Shown here piece by piece: positions 53,249-61,558 of a stretch of DNA of 64,000 nt. Numbering within the stretch: position 1 is the stretch's first letter; the number at the start of each line of letters is the position of its first letter. The position numbers were made by a program, and so were the translations under genes. The notes below the pieces were generated by a model that worked only from the letters and a program-made list of their open reading frames with translations, was not told the DNA's origin and did not search any database. Where the stretch lies: contig NZ_JAMHIV010000017.1 of NCBI RefSeq assembly GCF_023897065.1, forward strand, positions 62,001 to 126,000. Direction: 5' to 3'. The stretch comes from Crossiella sp. SN42. Lineage in GTDB: Bacteria > Actinomycetota > Actinomycetes > Mycobacteriales > Pseudonocardiaceae.

Positions 53249-53382
53249 GGCGTTTCCTCTCGGTTGTCCAGTTCGCGTCCCCCGGCGCGGTGCCCATGTC
53301 CACTATCTCCCAGCCCGGCGATTATGGAGCCCATTCCCGCCGGTCGTGAGCAGCCTGACACTCGGCACTGCGCGAACGCGAA

Positions 53383-55185
53383 CTAGGACCGCTGAGCGAG
53401 CAGCCGGTAGGCGTTGCCGCCGTTGCCGCGCTTGATCACCTGGTGCGCCAGCTTGTCGGTCACCCAGGCCAGCACCAGCAGCGGCACCCCCGCGGTGAGC
53501 ACCGCGCGGAAGAGGACCCGGCGCCACCAGGTGGCCGGCCGGGGCCGCCAGGGCTGGTCCGGGTTGCGCGCCAGCCGGTTCAGGCCGAGGCCGACGGCCA
53601 TGGTGAGGTCCATGGACTGGTCGGCGCGGCCGCGGTCCTGGGCCACCACGGTGAAGCCGCGCTCGGTCAGCGCCCGGACCAGGTTCTCCCTGGGCATCAT
53701 GTGCTGGTGCTGCGGCGGGAACCACGGCATCCAGTAGGTGCGCAGCAGCCGCCCGTACCGCGAGCCGGGGTTGGGCACCTCGATGAGCAGGAAACCGCCT
53801 GCGGACAACACCTTCGCCGCCGCGTCCAGCTCCTCGAACGGCTCCCTGGTGTGCTCCAGGTAGTGGAACATGCTGATCACGTCGTAGCGCCCGGCCAGCT
53901 CGGCCACCAGCTCCGGGAACTGGCCGCGGTAGCCGCGGTCCACCCAGCCGCGCCTGGCCGCCTCCTCGATGCCCGCGCCCAGGTCCAGGCCGTCGAAGGC
54001 GGTCTCCGGCCAGACCTCGCGGGCCAGGTTGGCGAAGTGGCCGTGGCCGCCGCCGACGTCCAGCCAGGTGCGCGGGGTGGTGAACGGGACGAGCATCTCG
54101 GCCCGCCGCCGGTACACCGCGGGGCCGGCGGAGAACGCGGTCTCCGCGGTGCGCGCGCCCTCGCCGTCGTAGCAGTCGCGGTAGTAGAAGTCGAGACCGG
54201 CCAGGTTGAGCCGGGGGTTCTGGAACACGTGGCCGCAGTCCGCGCAGCGTTCCAGGGTGAACCGGCCCGGCTTGTTCAGCACCAGGTCCACGCAGCGCAC
54301 GTGCGGCTTCAGCGCGGTGCCGCCGCACCACGGGCAGTCCGCGCGGCGCGGCTCGAAGAAGCGCTCGGTGCCCTGGGCCAGCTCGGCGGCGTAGGCGGCG
54401 CGCAGCTCGGCCACCCGGTCGCCCCTGACCCGGGTGCGCCACAGCGCGGCCAGCGTGCGGGCCCAGTTCGCCGGATCGCGCAGCAGCCGCAGCGCGGCGT
54501 GCCGATGCAGGTCAGCAGGGCGGACCGGACTGCCGGCGAAGACCAGGTAGGGCTGAAGGCAAAACAGCGCCAGCGCGCCGAGGCCGAGGATCGGCTGGGC
54601 CACCACGCAGGTGACCAGCGCGGCGTAGCAGACCAGCGGCGGCAGCACCGCGCGGAACAGACCGCGTTCGGCGCGCAGCCGCTCGGCCCGCTGCGCCGGG
54701 GTCTCCTGGATCACGCCGAGACCGGGCGCGACGGCGAAATCCGTTGCGGTGCAAGCCAACCGCTTCAACCGGGTGGTGAGACCGGCGGTGGTCACGGTGT
54801 CCGGCGCGGCCTCGCCGAGCTGTTCGCGCTCGGCCACGTCGGCGTCCACCAGCAGCGCGTGCCCCGCGCCGCCCGCGCTGGCCAGCCGGGTGGCCAGGAA
54901 GTCCTTGCCCAGCCCGGCGCGGGCCAGGTCCAGCGCCCTGGCCACGCCGAGCCGGCGGGGCACCAGGTCCAGCACGGACAGGCCCTGCCGCTGCGCCCAG
55001 TCCTCGGCGGCGGCCCTGGTCCGCTCCGGCAGTTCCGCGCCCTGGGCCGCCACGAACCGGAACCGGCCGTGCGGACCGTCCTGCTCGTCGTCGAGCACCG
55101 GCAGCCAGGCCAGCTGGCCGCGCAGCCGGAAACCGTTGAGCACCAAGGCGATCATCGTGACCACCGGTAGCCAGCCCAACATCAT
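53383..55185 (-). CDS. Multi-domain membrane-associated SAM methyltransferase with zinc-ribbon
   Basis: A 600-residue protein. Residues 1-150 resemble part of a glycosyltransferase-like alpha/beta domain after an initial helix (GRFRFVAAQGAELPERTRAA, AGHALLVDADVAE), but the usual donor motif is not obvious. Two membrane helices follow (about 180-225). A Cys4 ribbon CPWCGG with ERCADCGHVFQNPRLN (about 288-330) precedes a class I methyltransferase with TWLDVGGGHGHFANLA (SAM site). The tail has another hydrophobic helix (about 565-585). Overlap with the glycosyltransferase gene (ATGA) shows they act together, perhaps methylating the glycosylated product at the membrane. Confidence 0.7.
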   Translation of the reverse strand: MMLGWLPVVTMIALVLNGFRLRGQLAWLPVLDDEQDGPHGRFRFVAAQGAELPERTRAAAEDWAQRQGLSVLDLVPRRLGVARALDLARAGLGKDFLATRLASAGGAGHALLVDADVAEREQLGEAAPDTVTTAGLTTRLKRLACTATDFAVAPGLGVIQETPAQRAERLRAERGLFRAVLPPLVCYAALVTCVVAQPILGLGALALFCLQPYLVFAGSPVRPADLHRHAALRLLRDPANWARTLAALWRTRVRGDRVAELRAAYAAELAQGTERFFEPRRADCPWCGGTALKPHVRCVDLVLNKPGRFTLERCADCGHVFQNPRLNLAGLDFYYRDCYDGEGARTAETAFSAGPAVYRRRAEMLVPFTTPRTWLDVGGGHGHFANLAREVWPETAFDGLDLGAGIEEAARRGWVDRGYRGQFPELVAELAGRYDVISMFHYLEHTREPFEELDAAAKVLSAGGFLLIEVPNPGSRYGRLLRTYWMPWFPPQHQHMMPRENLVRALTERGFTVVAQDRGRADQSMDLTMAVGLGLNRLARNPDQPWRPRPATWWRRVLFRAVLTAGVPLLVLAWVTDKLAHQVIKRGNGGNAYRLLAQRS

Positions 55186-56357
55186 GTCAGCATCTCCACC
55201 CGGTCGGCCGCCGCCGCGGTACCACCGGCGTCGGCGAAGGACGCCCGGATACGCTCTGCCGCCGCTCGGTATCCAGGAAAGGACAGCACATCGAGAATCG
55301 AGTCCCGCAGCTCGGCCGGTCCGACCCGGCCGAACCGAACACGTCGGCCCGCGCCCGCCTCGACCACCTGGTTGGCGATGATCGGCTGGTCGTCCCTGAT
55401 CGGGGCGACCACCAGCGGCAGGCCGTGCGCGAGGGTCTCGCACACCGTGTTGTGCCCGCCATGACATACCACCGCGTCCGTGCGCGCCAACACCTCCAGT
55501 TGGGGCACGAACTCCCGTACCAGCACATGGGCCGGAAGTTCTCCAAACAACTTGGGTGGCGCGGCGATGGTGACCTGGAGGCGGGAGCCGAGCGGCTCGA
55601 CCGCGGCCAGTACCGCGTTGAGGAAGCGGGCGCCGTTCTCCCGGTCCACCGTGCCCAGGGTGACCAGCAGGTGCTGCCGCCGTCCGTCCAGCCATTCCCA
55701 TGGATAGTCCACAATGGACGCTCGAACGCCCAGCGAGGGCCCGACGAAGGCGTAGTGGCCGGGGTAGTCGATCTTGGAGCCGACCAGGCAGCGGGTGGTG
55801 TAGGCGAGCACCAGGTGCTCGGAGAAGCGCAGGTCGCCGCGCTCGGCCACGGCCACCGGAACCTGTTGCGCGTGTTGCAGCGCGGCCAGCTGCCCGCGTA
55901 CCCAGGCGCCGAACTTGGGCACGGCGGCGAACTGGTCGGTCAGCTCGGCCGAGGTGGTCGCCGAGGTGGCCCAGGGCAGCCCGTGCCGCCGCGCCACCAC
56001 GCCGCCGGCCAGCGCCTGCTGGTCCACCACCAGCACATCCGGCCGGAACCGCTCGACCGCCTCCTCCACCCCGGGCACGCTGGACTCCGCCAGTGGGATC
56101 AGGAAGTCCCGCCAGAGGAACTGGAAGGCCGCGGGACCGCGTAAGCCGCGGGAGCGGGTCACCACCTCGGCCAGCCAGTCGTCCGGGCCGCGCTGCACCG
56201 GCATGAGCAGCTCCGGCTCCGGCAGCAGCGGGGCCACCACCTCGCGGTGGCCGACCCAGGCGACCTCGTGCCCGCGCCCGGTCAGTTCGTGGCCCAGCGC
56301 CACCGTGGGCAGCGTGTGCCCGGCCAGTGGTGGCACCACGAACAGGACCCGGCTCAC
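55182..56357 (-). CDS. UGT/MGT-type (GT1) glycosyltransferase
   Basis: A 391-residue GT-B glycosyltransferase. The acceptor-domain start is VLFVVPPLAGHTLPTVALG with GHELTGRGHEVAWVG. The donor-binding region has REFVPQLEVLARTDAVVCHG, GHNTVCETLAHGLPLVVAPI and DDQPIIANQVVEAGAG, the family's nucleotide-sugar signature. These enzymes attach sugars to lipids, macrolides or carotenoids. The GTG at 56357 overlaps the hydrolase stop (GTGA). The acceptor is likely an acyl chain from the carrier protein encoded upstream, but this is inference. Confidence 0.87.
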   Translation of the reverse strand: MSRVLFVVPPLAGHTLPTVALGHELTGRGHEVAWVGHREVVAPLLPEPELLMPVQRGPDDWLAEVVTRSRGLRGPAAFQFLWRDFLIPLAESSVPGVEEAVERFRPDVLVVDQQALAGGVVARRHGLPWATSATTSAELTDQFAAVPKFGAWVRGQLAALQHAQQVPVAVAERGDLRFSEHLVLAYTTRCLVGSKIDYPGHYAFVGPSLGVRASIVDYPWEWLDGRRQHLLVTLGTVDRENGARFLNAVLAAVEPLGSRLQVTIAAPPKLFGELPAHVLVREFVPQLEVLARTDAVVCHGGHNTVCETLAHGLPLVVAPIRDDQPIIANQVVEAGAGRRVRFGRVGPAELRDSILDVLSFPGYRAAAERIRASFADAGGTAAAADRVEMLT

Positions 56358-57118
56358 CGCAACCACCTTGCCAGCACTTCGCGGACCTGGCCTGCCGCCT
56401 CGGTGAGCAGCATGTGCGACTGCTCCGGCAGGATCTCCAGCTCCAGTTGCGGCAGGTACTTCTGCAACACGCTGACCTCGGGCAACAGCTCGGACTCCGA
56501 GCCGTAGACGGCCAGCACCGGCGCGGTCACCGCGGCGTAGCGGTCCGGGCTGAACGGCTCCTGCCTGCCGATCTCGGCCACCATGCTGGTCCTGATCAGC
56601 AGTTCCTCCACCTGCTGCACCCGCCGGTCCCACTTGCGGCCGCTCATGTGCGTGAAGTGGTGGTCGTACCGGCCCGCGATCGCCTCGTTGAGGGTGGCCG
56701 CCATCCGCTCGCCCCAGCCGGGGGTGGGCACCAGCGACTCGATCAGCATGATCTTGTCCACCCGCTGGGGGCGGTGCGCGGCGAAGGCCAGCGCGAGCAG
56801 GCCGCCGTAGCTGTTGCCGACCAGCCGGACCGGGCGGTGCTCGCCGAGGGCGTCCAGCAGCGCGTGCAGGTCGGCCACCGAGTCGTCCAGGGTGTAGCCG
56901 GTGGGCGGCCGGTCGGAGCGGCCGTGTCCGCGCTGGTCGTAGCAGAGGGTGCGGGCCCCGGCGGTGGCGGCCGGGGTGGCCAGGGTGAGGTAGAGGCCGG
57001 AGAGGTTGTCCACCACCAGGCCGTGCAGGAAGACCACCAGTGGCGCGTCCGGCGGGGAGTCGGGGGTGGCCAGGGGCTGGACGTGGAAGGTGAGGTTGTT
57101 CGCCTGGACCTCGGTCAT
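56354..57118 (-). CDS. Alpha/beta hydrolase of the carrier-protein operon
   Basis: A 254-residue hydrolase. It has VVFLHGLVVDNLSGLYL, CYDQRGHGRSDRPPTGYTLD and the nucleophile elbow VGNSYGGLLALAFAA; the catalytic His is in LPEQSHMLLTEAAGQV. Between the ACP and the glycosyltransferase, it may release or transfer an acyl group from the carrier protein, a thioesterase-like role. The ATG at 57118 overlaps the ACP stop (ATGA). Confidence 0.8.
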   Translation of the reverse strand: MTEVQANNLTFHVQPLATPDSPPDAPLVVFLHGLVVDNLSGLYLTLATPAATAGARTLCYDQRGHGRSDRPPTGYTLDDSVADLHALLDALGEHRPVRLVGNSYGGLLALAFAAHRPQRVDKIMLIESLVPTPGWGERMAATLNEAIAGRYDHHFTHMSGRKWDRRVQQVEELLIRTSMVAEIGRQEPFSPDRYAAVTAPVLAVYGSESELLPEVSVLQKYLPQLELEILPEQSHMLLTEAAGQVREVLARWLR

Positions 57119-57435
57119 GGGGCGGTCCCGCGGTCGCCGGCCAGGCAGTCGGCGATGTAGCGGACCAGGTGGCCGACGGTCAGGCCGACCGCCTCCTCCA
57201 CCTCCTTGTCGGCCAGGAAGGCGGCGAAGTTGACCGAGCTGCCGTAGTGCTCGCGCAGCTTGGCCGAGAGCGCGACGAACTCGATGCTCTCCAGCTCCAG
57301 GTCCTCGTTGAACGAGGTGTCCATGTCGATCTCGACGGTCTGCGCGTACTCGGGCCCGATCACGGCCGCGATCAGCTCGGTCACCGTGGCGAGCACCTGC
57401 TGCTCCACCTCGGAAGCCAGGTTTGCGTAACTCAT
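57115..57435 (-). CDS. Acyl carrier protein
   Basis: A 106-residue acidic helical protein. The phosphopantetheine site lies in FNEDLELESIEFVALSAKL, with Ser50 at the position of the usual DSL serine (here ESI). The start MSYANLASEVEQQVLATVTE fits an ACP helix. GGGAG sits eight bases before the ATG at 57435; a GTG three codons upstream is possible. First gene of a four-gene coupled operon. No ketosynthase or acyl ligase is nearby, so its acyl group comes from elsewhere. Confidence 0.8.
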   Translation of the reverse strand: MSYANLASEVEQQVLATVTELIAAVIGPEYAQTVEIDMDTSFNEDLELESIEFVALSAKLREHYGSSVNFAAFLADKEVEEAVGLTVGHLVRYIADCLAGDRGTAP

Positions 57436-57567
57436 CGCGTTCACTCCCTGTCACGGTGCTGCGAACACCGGTGATGACGTGACACCGCGGACATGGGGCC
57501 GCAGGGGGCCGTCCTTTGTGGATGGTCCGAGGCGGTGTTTCCCTAAGGTGACAGGTTTCAAGCTGGG

Positions 57568-57630
57568 ATTGCTTGCGGTTGCGGCGAAAACGCCGCCAAG
57601 ACAACCCGTTTGAATGACGCTGCAAGCAAT
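57568..57630. repeat. Nested inverted repeats between the ACP operon and glpD
   Basis: ATTGCTTGC (57568-57576) and GCAAGCAAT (57622-57630) form a perfect 9-bp outer repeat. Inside is GCGGCG-aaaa-CGCCGC (57581-57596). The site is downstream of glpD and upstream of the ACP promoter. It could terminate glpD or act as an operator. Confidence 0.5.
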
Positions 57631-57656
57631 TCGACGACGTTGGCTACGCTGCGTCG

Positions 57657-59246
57657 TCAGAGTCCTTCGGTGGCCTTGCGCACCAGCGCGGTGACGGAGT
57701 CCAAGGCCCGCAACCGATCCGAGGGCACCAGGCCGATCCGGCTGCGCCGGTCCAGCACGTCGTCGGCGTCCAGCGCGCCCTCGTGCCGCACCGCCCAGAC
57801 CACCTCGGCCGCGGTGACGCCGAGCCCGTCCGCGACCTCGGCGCCCAGCCTCGGGTCGAGCTGGGCCAGCGCGGCCAGTCGCACGGCTTCCGCGCCGTAG
57901 CGGGCAACCAGCCGCGGCGCTACCTCCATTGTGGACAGATACTCGGCTGGCGCGGCGCCGACCAGCGGCACCTGCGCGCTGCGCGAGGGCCCGGCGGTCA
58001 GGCCGCGGCGGGCGATCGCGGCGTCCACCGCGTCGGCGGCCATCCGCCGGTAGGTGGTGAGCTTGCCGCCCACCACCGTGGTAACTCCGTCCGGCGAGGC
58101 GAGCACGGCGTGTTTGCGGGAGAGGTCCGCGGTGCGGCCACTCGTACCCGGAAGGTCGATCAAGGGGCGCAGACCGGCGAACGCGCCGAGCACGTCGGCC
58201 GGACCGAGCCGCCTGCCCAGCACCGTGTTGGCCACGTCCAGCAGGAAGTCCACATCGGCCTGCGGGACCTCGGGCACCTCCGGCACCGGCCCGTCCATCG
58301 GCTCGTCGGTCAGGCCCAGGTAGACCCGGCCGTCCAGCTGCGGCAGCAGCAGCGCGAACCGGTTGCGCTCGCCGGGCACCGGCACGGTCAGCGCGGTGCC
58401 GCCCAGGCCGAGCGCGGCGCCGTCGAGCACCAGGTGCGAGCCGCGGGAGGGCCGCAGCCGCACGCCGGGCACCAGCCGATCCGCCCACACCCCGGTGGCG
58501 TTGATCACCGCCTTGGCCCTGATCCGGACGGCCTCGCCGGTCAGCCCGTCCACCACCTCGCCGCCGGAGCCGTCCAGGTGCACCGCCCTGGCCCTGGTGA
58601 TGATCCGGGCGCCGAACCCGGCCGCGGTGCGGGCCAGCGCGACCACCAGGCGGGCGTCGTCGACCAGCTGGCCGTCGTAGGAGAGCAGCCCGCCGCGCAG
58701 CCCGCTCACCCGCAGGCCACTGGCCAGCGCCAGCGCCTCGGCGGCAGGCACCCGGCGGGGCGCGGGCAGCACCGCGCCGGGCGTGCCCGCGGTGCGGCGC
58801 AGCAGGTCGCCGGCGCGCAGCCCGGCCATGAAGACCGCCTCGTGGCTCCGGCTCACCCCGGCGCCGCGGGCCTGCCGGTGCAGCGGGATGAGCTGGGGCA
58901 GGGTGCGCACCAGGTGCGGGGCGGTGCGGGTCATCAGCAGGCCGCGCTCCACCGCGCTCTCCCTGGCCAGCGCGAACTCGCCGTGCGCCAGGTAGCGCAG
59001 GCCGCCGTGCACCAGCTTGCTGGAGAACCGGGAGGTGCCGAAGGCCAGGTCCTGCGCCTCGACCAGGGCCACCGACAGGCCGCGGGCGGCCGCGTCCAGC
59101 GCGACCCCGGCCCCGGTCACCCCGCCGCCGACCACCAGCAGGTCGAGCTGGTGGCCACCGGCGAGCAGGGCCAGGTCGTTGGCCCTGCGGGTGGCGTTGA
59201 GCGAGGTCGCGCGCAGCGAGCCGGCCGGCAGCATCGGGACGGTCAT
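57657..59246 (-). CDS. glpD: Glycerol-3-phosphate dehydrogenase (FAD-dependent)
   Basis: A 529-residue membrane-associated flavoprotein that oxidises glycerol 3-phosphate to DHAP, passing electrons to quinone. It has the dinucleotide fold LLVVGGGVTGAGVALDAAAR, FGTSRFSSKLVHGGLRYLAH (GlpD signature), and the C-terminal domain with GALDADDVLDRRSRIGLVP. It overlaps the TetR gene stop (ATGA), so the two are coupled. Expected to be controlled by that TetR. Confidence 0.93.
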   Translation of the reverse strand: MTVPMLPAGSLRATSLNATRRANDLALLAGGHQLDLLVVGGGVTGAGVALDAAARGLSVALVEAQDLAFGTSRFSSKLVHGGLRYLAHGEFALARESAVERGLLMTRTAPHLVRTLPQLIPLHRQARGAGVSRSHEAVFMAGLRAGDLLRRTAGTPGAVLPAPRRVPAAEALALASGLRVSGLRGGLLSYDGQLVDDARLVVALARTAAGFGARIITRARAVHLDGSGGEVVDGLTGEAVRIRAKAVINATGVWADRLVPGVRLRPSRGSHLVLDGAALGLGGTALTVPVPGERNRFALLLPQLDGRVYLGLTDEPMDGPVPEVPEVPQADVDFLLDVANTVLGRRLGPADVLGAFAGLRPLIDLPGTSGRTADLSRKHAVLASPDGVTTVVGGKLTTYRRMAADAVDAAIARRGLTAGPSRSAQVPLVGAAPAEYLSTMEVAPRLVARYGAEAVRLAALAQLDPRLGAEVADGLGVTAAEVVWAVRHEGALDADDVLDRRSRIGLVPSDRLRALDSVTALVRKATEGL

Positions 59247-59860
59247 GGCCGCAGCACCGCGTCCAGGCCGTGGCGGAGCTCGGCCAGCAGCGCGGCCTCG
59301 TCCGGCTCGGCCACCGCCAGCCGCAGCGCGAAGACCACCGACTGGACCATCAGGAACAGCAGCCTGCACTGCGCGGCCACGTCCCCGGCGCGCACCGAGC
59401 CGTCGGCCTGCCCGGCCAGCACCTGCTCGCGCAGGAACTGCTCGGCCAGCCGCTGGGTGCTGCCCATCCGCTGCACCAGGTAGGGCAGCAGCAGTTCGGG
59501 GTCGACCTCCAGGATGGTGCGCATCAGCGGGTTGTGCGCGACCTCCCGGCCGGCCGCCACCGCACCGGCGACCAGCCGCTCGCGCGCGCTGGGCAGGTTC
59601 GCCGAGGCCGAGGCCACCGCGCTGAGCAGGCCGCGGAACTCGCGGGTGAGCAGCGCGGCGACCAGGCTGGTCACGTCCGGGAAGCGGCGGTACAAGGTCA
59701 TCCGGCTCACCTTGGCCCGGCGCGCCACCTCGGCCAGCGTGGTGCGCCGCACGCCCACGTCGAGCACGCAGTCCTTGGCCGCGGCGAGCAGGACCTCGTC
59801 GTCCACCCGCTGGCCGCGGACCACCGGCGGGGCTTCGGAGGTGTGACACTCGGACGCCAT
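59243..59860 (-). CDS. TetR family regulator of the glpD/flavoprotein pair
   Basis: A 205-residue regulator. The DNA-binding helix-turn-helix is TTLAEVARRAKVSRMTLYRR (about residues 40-59), followed by a ligand domain typical of TetR proteins. It is divergent from the AGPS-like flavoprotein gene and cotranscribed with glpD. An inverted repeat spans its own start codon, so autoregulation is likely. The inducer is unknown; a lipid-related phosphate or fatty-acyl compound would fit the neighbours. Confidence 0.87.
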   Translation of the reverse strand: MASECHTSEAPPVVRGQRVDDEVLLAAAKDCVLDVGVRRTTLAEVARRAKVSRMTLYRRFPDVTSLVAALLTREFRGLLSAVASASANLPSARERLVAGAVAAGREVAHNPLMRTILEVDPELLLPYLVQRMGSTQRLAEQFLREQVLAGQADGSVRAGDVAAQCRLLFLMVQSVVFALRLAVAEPDEAALLAELRHGLDAVLRP

Positions 59861-59869
59861 GTGTCACAC
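59841..59869. promoter_or_regulatory. Candidate TetR operator over the divergent start sites
   Basis: GTGTGACAC (59841-59849) and GTGTCACAC (59861-59869) are perfect inverted arms 11 bp apart, with the tetR start codon between them. A further GTCAC/GTGAC pair (59863-59867 and 59877-59881) overlaps the start of the flavoprotein gene. Confidence 0.6.
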
Positions 59870-59876
59870 TGTAGCG

Positions 59877-61511
59877 GTGACCGAGCGCATCGACCACACC
59901 CTCCGCACCAGCTGGACGCCCGAGGGCGCGAAGGCGGCGCACCTGCCGTCGCACGCGCTGCGCTGGCTCCGCTCCCGCATCGGCCTGGCCGAGGTGACCA
60001 CGCCGGTGGGGCCGGGCTCGCTGCACCCGGTCGCCGACTCGGCGCTGCCACCGGCCGCGCTGGCGGCCCTGGCCGAGGTGGTCGGCCCGGCGGCGGTGCT
60101 GACCGACCGGGAGGCCCGGCTCGGCCGCTCCGGCGGACTGTCCTATGTGGACCTCATGCGGCACAGGGGCTGCGGCGAGCTGGCCATTCCGGACGCGGTG
60201 GTGCTGCCCGCCGATCCCGAGCAGGTGCAACGGGTGCTGGAGGTCTGCGCGGCGCAGGACCTCGCGGTGGTGCCCTTCGGCGGCGGCACCTCGGTGGTCG
60301 GCGGGGTGAACGCGCTGCGCGGGGCCAAGGCCTCGGTGGTCACCGTGGACCTGGCCCGGCTGGACAAGCTGGTCTCGGTGGACCCGATCTCGCACACCGC
60401 GGTCTTCCAGGCCGGGGTGCGCGCGCCGGAGGCGGAACGGCTGCTGGCCGCGCACGGCTTCACCCTCGGCCACTTCCCGCAGTCCTTCGAGCGGGCCACC
60501 CTCGGCGGGTTCGCCGCCACCCGCTCGGCCGGGCAGGCTTCCGCGGGCTACGGCCGGTTCGAGGACATGGTGCACGCGCTGCGGCTGGCCACCCCCGCCG
60601 GCGAGCTCATCCTCGGCGGCGTCCCGGCCTCGGCGGCAGGACCTGACCTGAAGCGGCTGGTCATCGGCAGCGAGGGCGTCTTCGGCGTGATCACCGAGCT
60701 GACCCTGCGGGTGCGACCGGCGGCCACCTTCCACCACTACGAGGGCGTGGTGGTGGACGGCTGGGAACGCGGCGCGGCGGCGGTCCGCGCGCTGGCCCAG
60801 CAGCGGGTGCTGGCCGATGTCACCCGCCTGTCCGACATGGACGAGACCGAGGTGTCCCTTGAACTGGCGGGCGGCTGGAAGGGCCGGGCGCTGCGCGCCT
60901 ACCTGCGCACCAGGGGTGTGGTCGCGCCCTGCCTGCTGATCCTGGGCTGGGAGACCGGTTCCCCGCGCGAGCTGGCCAACCGGCGGCGGGCCGCGCTCAA
61001 CGCGCTGCGGGAGTTCAACCCGGTGCGGCTGGGCCGCCCGCTCGGCGAGGCCTGGCGCAAGGGCCGCTACGGCGGGCCGAGGCAGCGGGACGCGCTGCTG
61101 GAGGCCGGGGTGTGCGTGGAGACCCTGGAGACCGCCGGCGACTGGGCCGGGCTGGCCGCGCTGCGCACCGCGGTCCGCGGCGCGCTCACCGACTCGCTGA
61201 GCACCGCCGGCGCCCGCCCGGTGGTGATGTGCCACGTCTCGCACGCCTACGAGACCGGGGCCTCGCTGTACTTCACCGTGCTCGCCCCGCGCGCGGGCAC
61301 CGCCCCGGTCGAGCAGTGGCAGCGGGCCAAGGCCGCGGCCTGCGAGGCCATCGTCAACCACGCGGGCACCATCACCCACCACCACGCGGTCGGCGTGGAC
61401 CACGCGCCCTGGCTGGCCGCCGAGGTCGGCGAGCTGGGCGTTGAGGTGCTGCGCGCGGTCAAGGCCCGACTGGACCCGACTGGAGTTCTCAACCCGGGAA
61501 AGCTCGTGTGA
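59877..61511 (+). CDS. FAD-linked oxidase, alkyl-DHAP synthase (AGPS)-like
   Basis: A 544-residue flavoprotein of the VAO/FAD_binding_4 family. It has FAD-binding VVPFGGGTSVVGGVN, TLGGFAATRSAGQASAGYGR and VIGSEGVFGVITELTLRVRP, and the C-terminal HHHAVGVDHAPWL, a His-rich motif found in alkyl-DHAP synthases. It may act on DHAP-linked lipids, matching GlpD, which makes DHAP. It may equally be a related glycolate/lactate-type oxidase. The GTG at 59877 is six bases after CACACT. Divergent from the tetR gene across a shared operator. Confidence 0.82.
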   Translation: MTERIDHTLRTSWTPEGAKAAHLPSHALRWLRSRIGLAEVTTPVGPGSLHPVADSALPPAALAALAEVVGPAAVLTDREARLGRSGGLSYVDLMRHRGCGELAIPDAVVLPADPEQVQRVLEVCAAQDLAVVPFGGGTSVVGGVNALRGAKASVVTVDLARLDKLVSVDPISHTAVFQAGVRAPEAERLLAAHGFTLGHFPQSFERATLGGFAATRSAGQASAGYGRFEDMVHALRLATPAGELILGGVPASAAGPDLKRLVIGSEGVFGVITELTLRVRPAATFHHYEGVVVDGWERGAAAVRALAQQRVLADVTRLSDMDETEVSLELAGGWKGRALRAYLRTRGVVAPCLLILGWETGSPRELANRRRAALNALREFNPVRLGRPLGEAWRKGRYGGPRQRDALLEAGVCVETLETAGDWAGLAALRTAVRGALTDSLSTAGARPVVMCHVSHAYETGASLYFTVLAPRAGTAPVEQWQRAKAAACEAIVNHAGTITHHHAVGVDHAPWLAAEVGELGVEVLRAVKARLDPTGVLNPGKLV

Positions 61512-61546
61512 CACGCCGCGGGCTGGTGCGCTCGCGACCGGGGGCC

Positions 61547-61552
61547 TAGGGT
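61547..61552 (+). promoter_or_regulatory. -10 element TAGGGT of the gene at 61559
   Basis: TAGGGT ends six bases before the ATG, a further leaderless-type arrangement. Confidence 0.45.
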
Positions 61553-61558
61553 CCGGCA

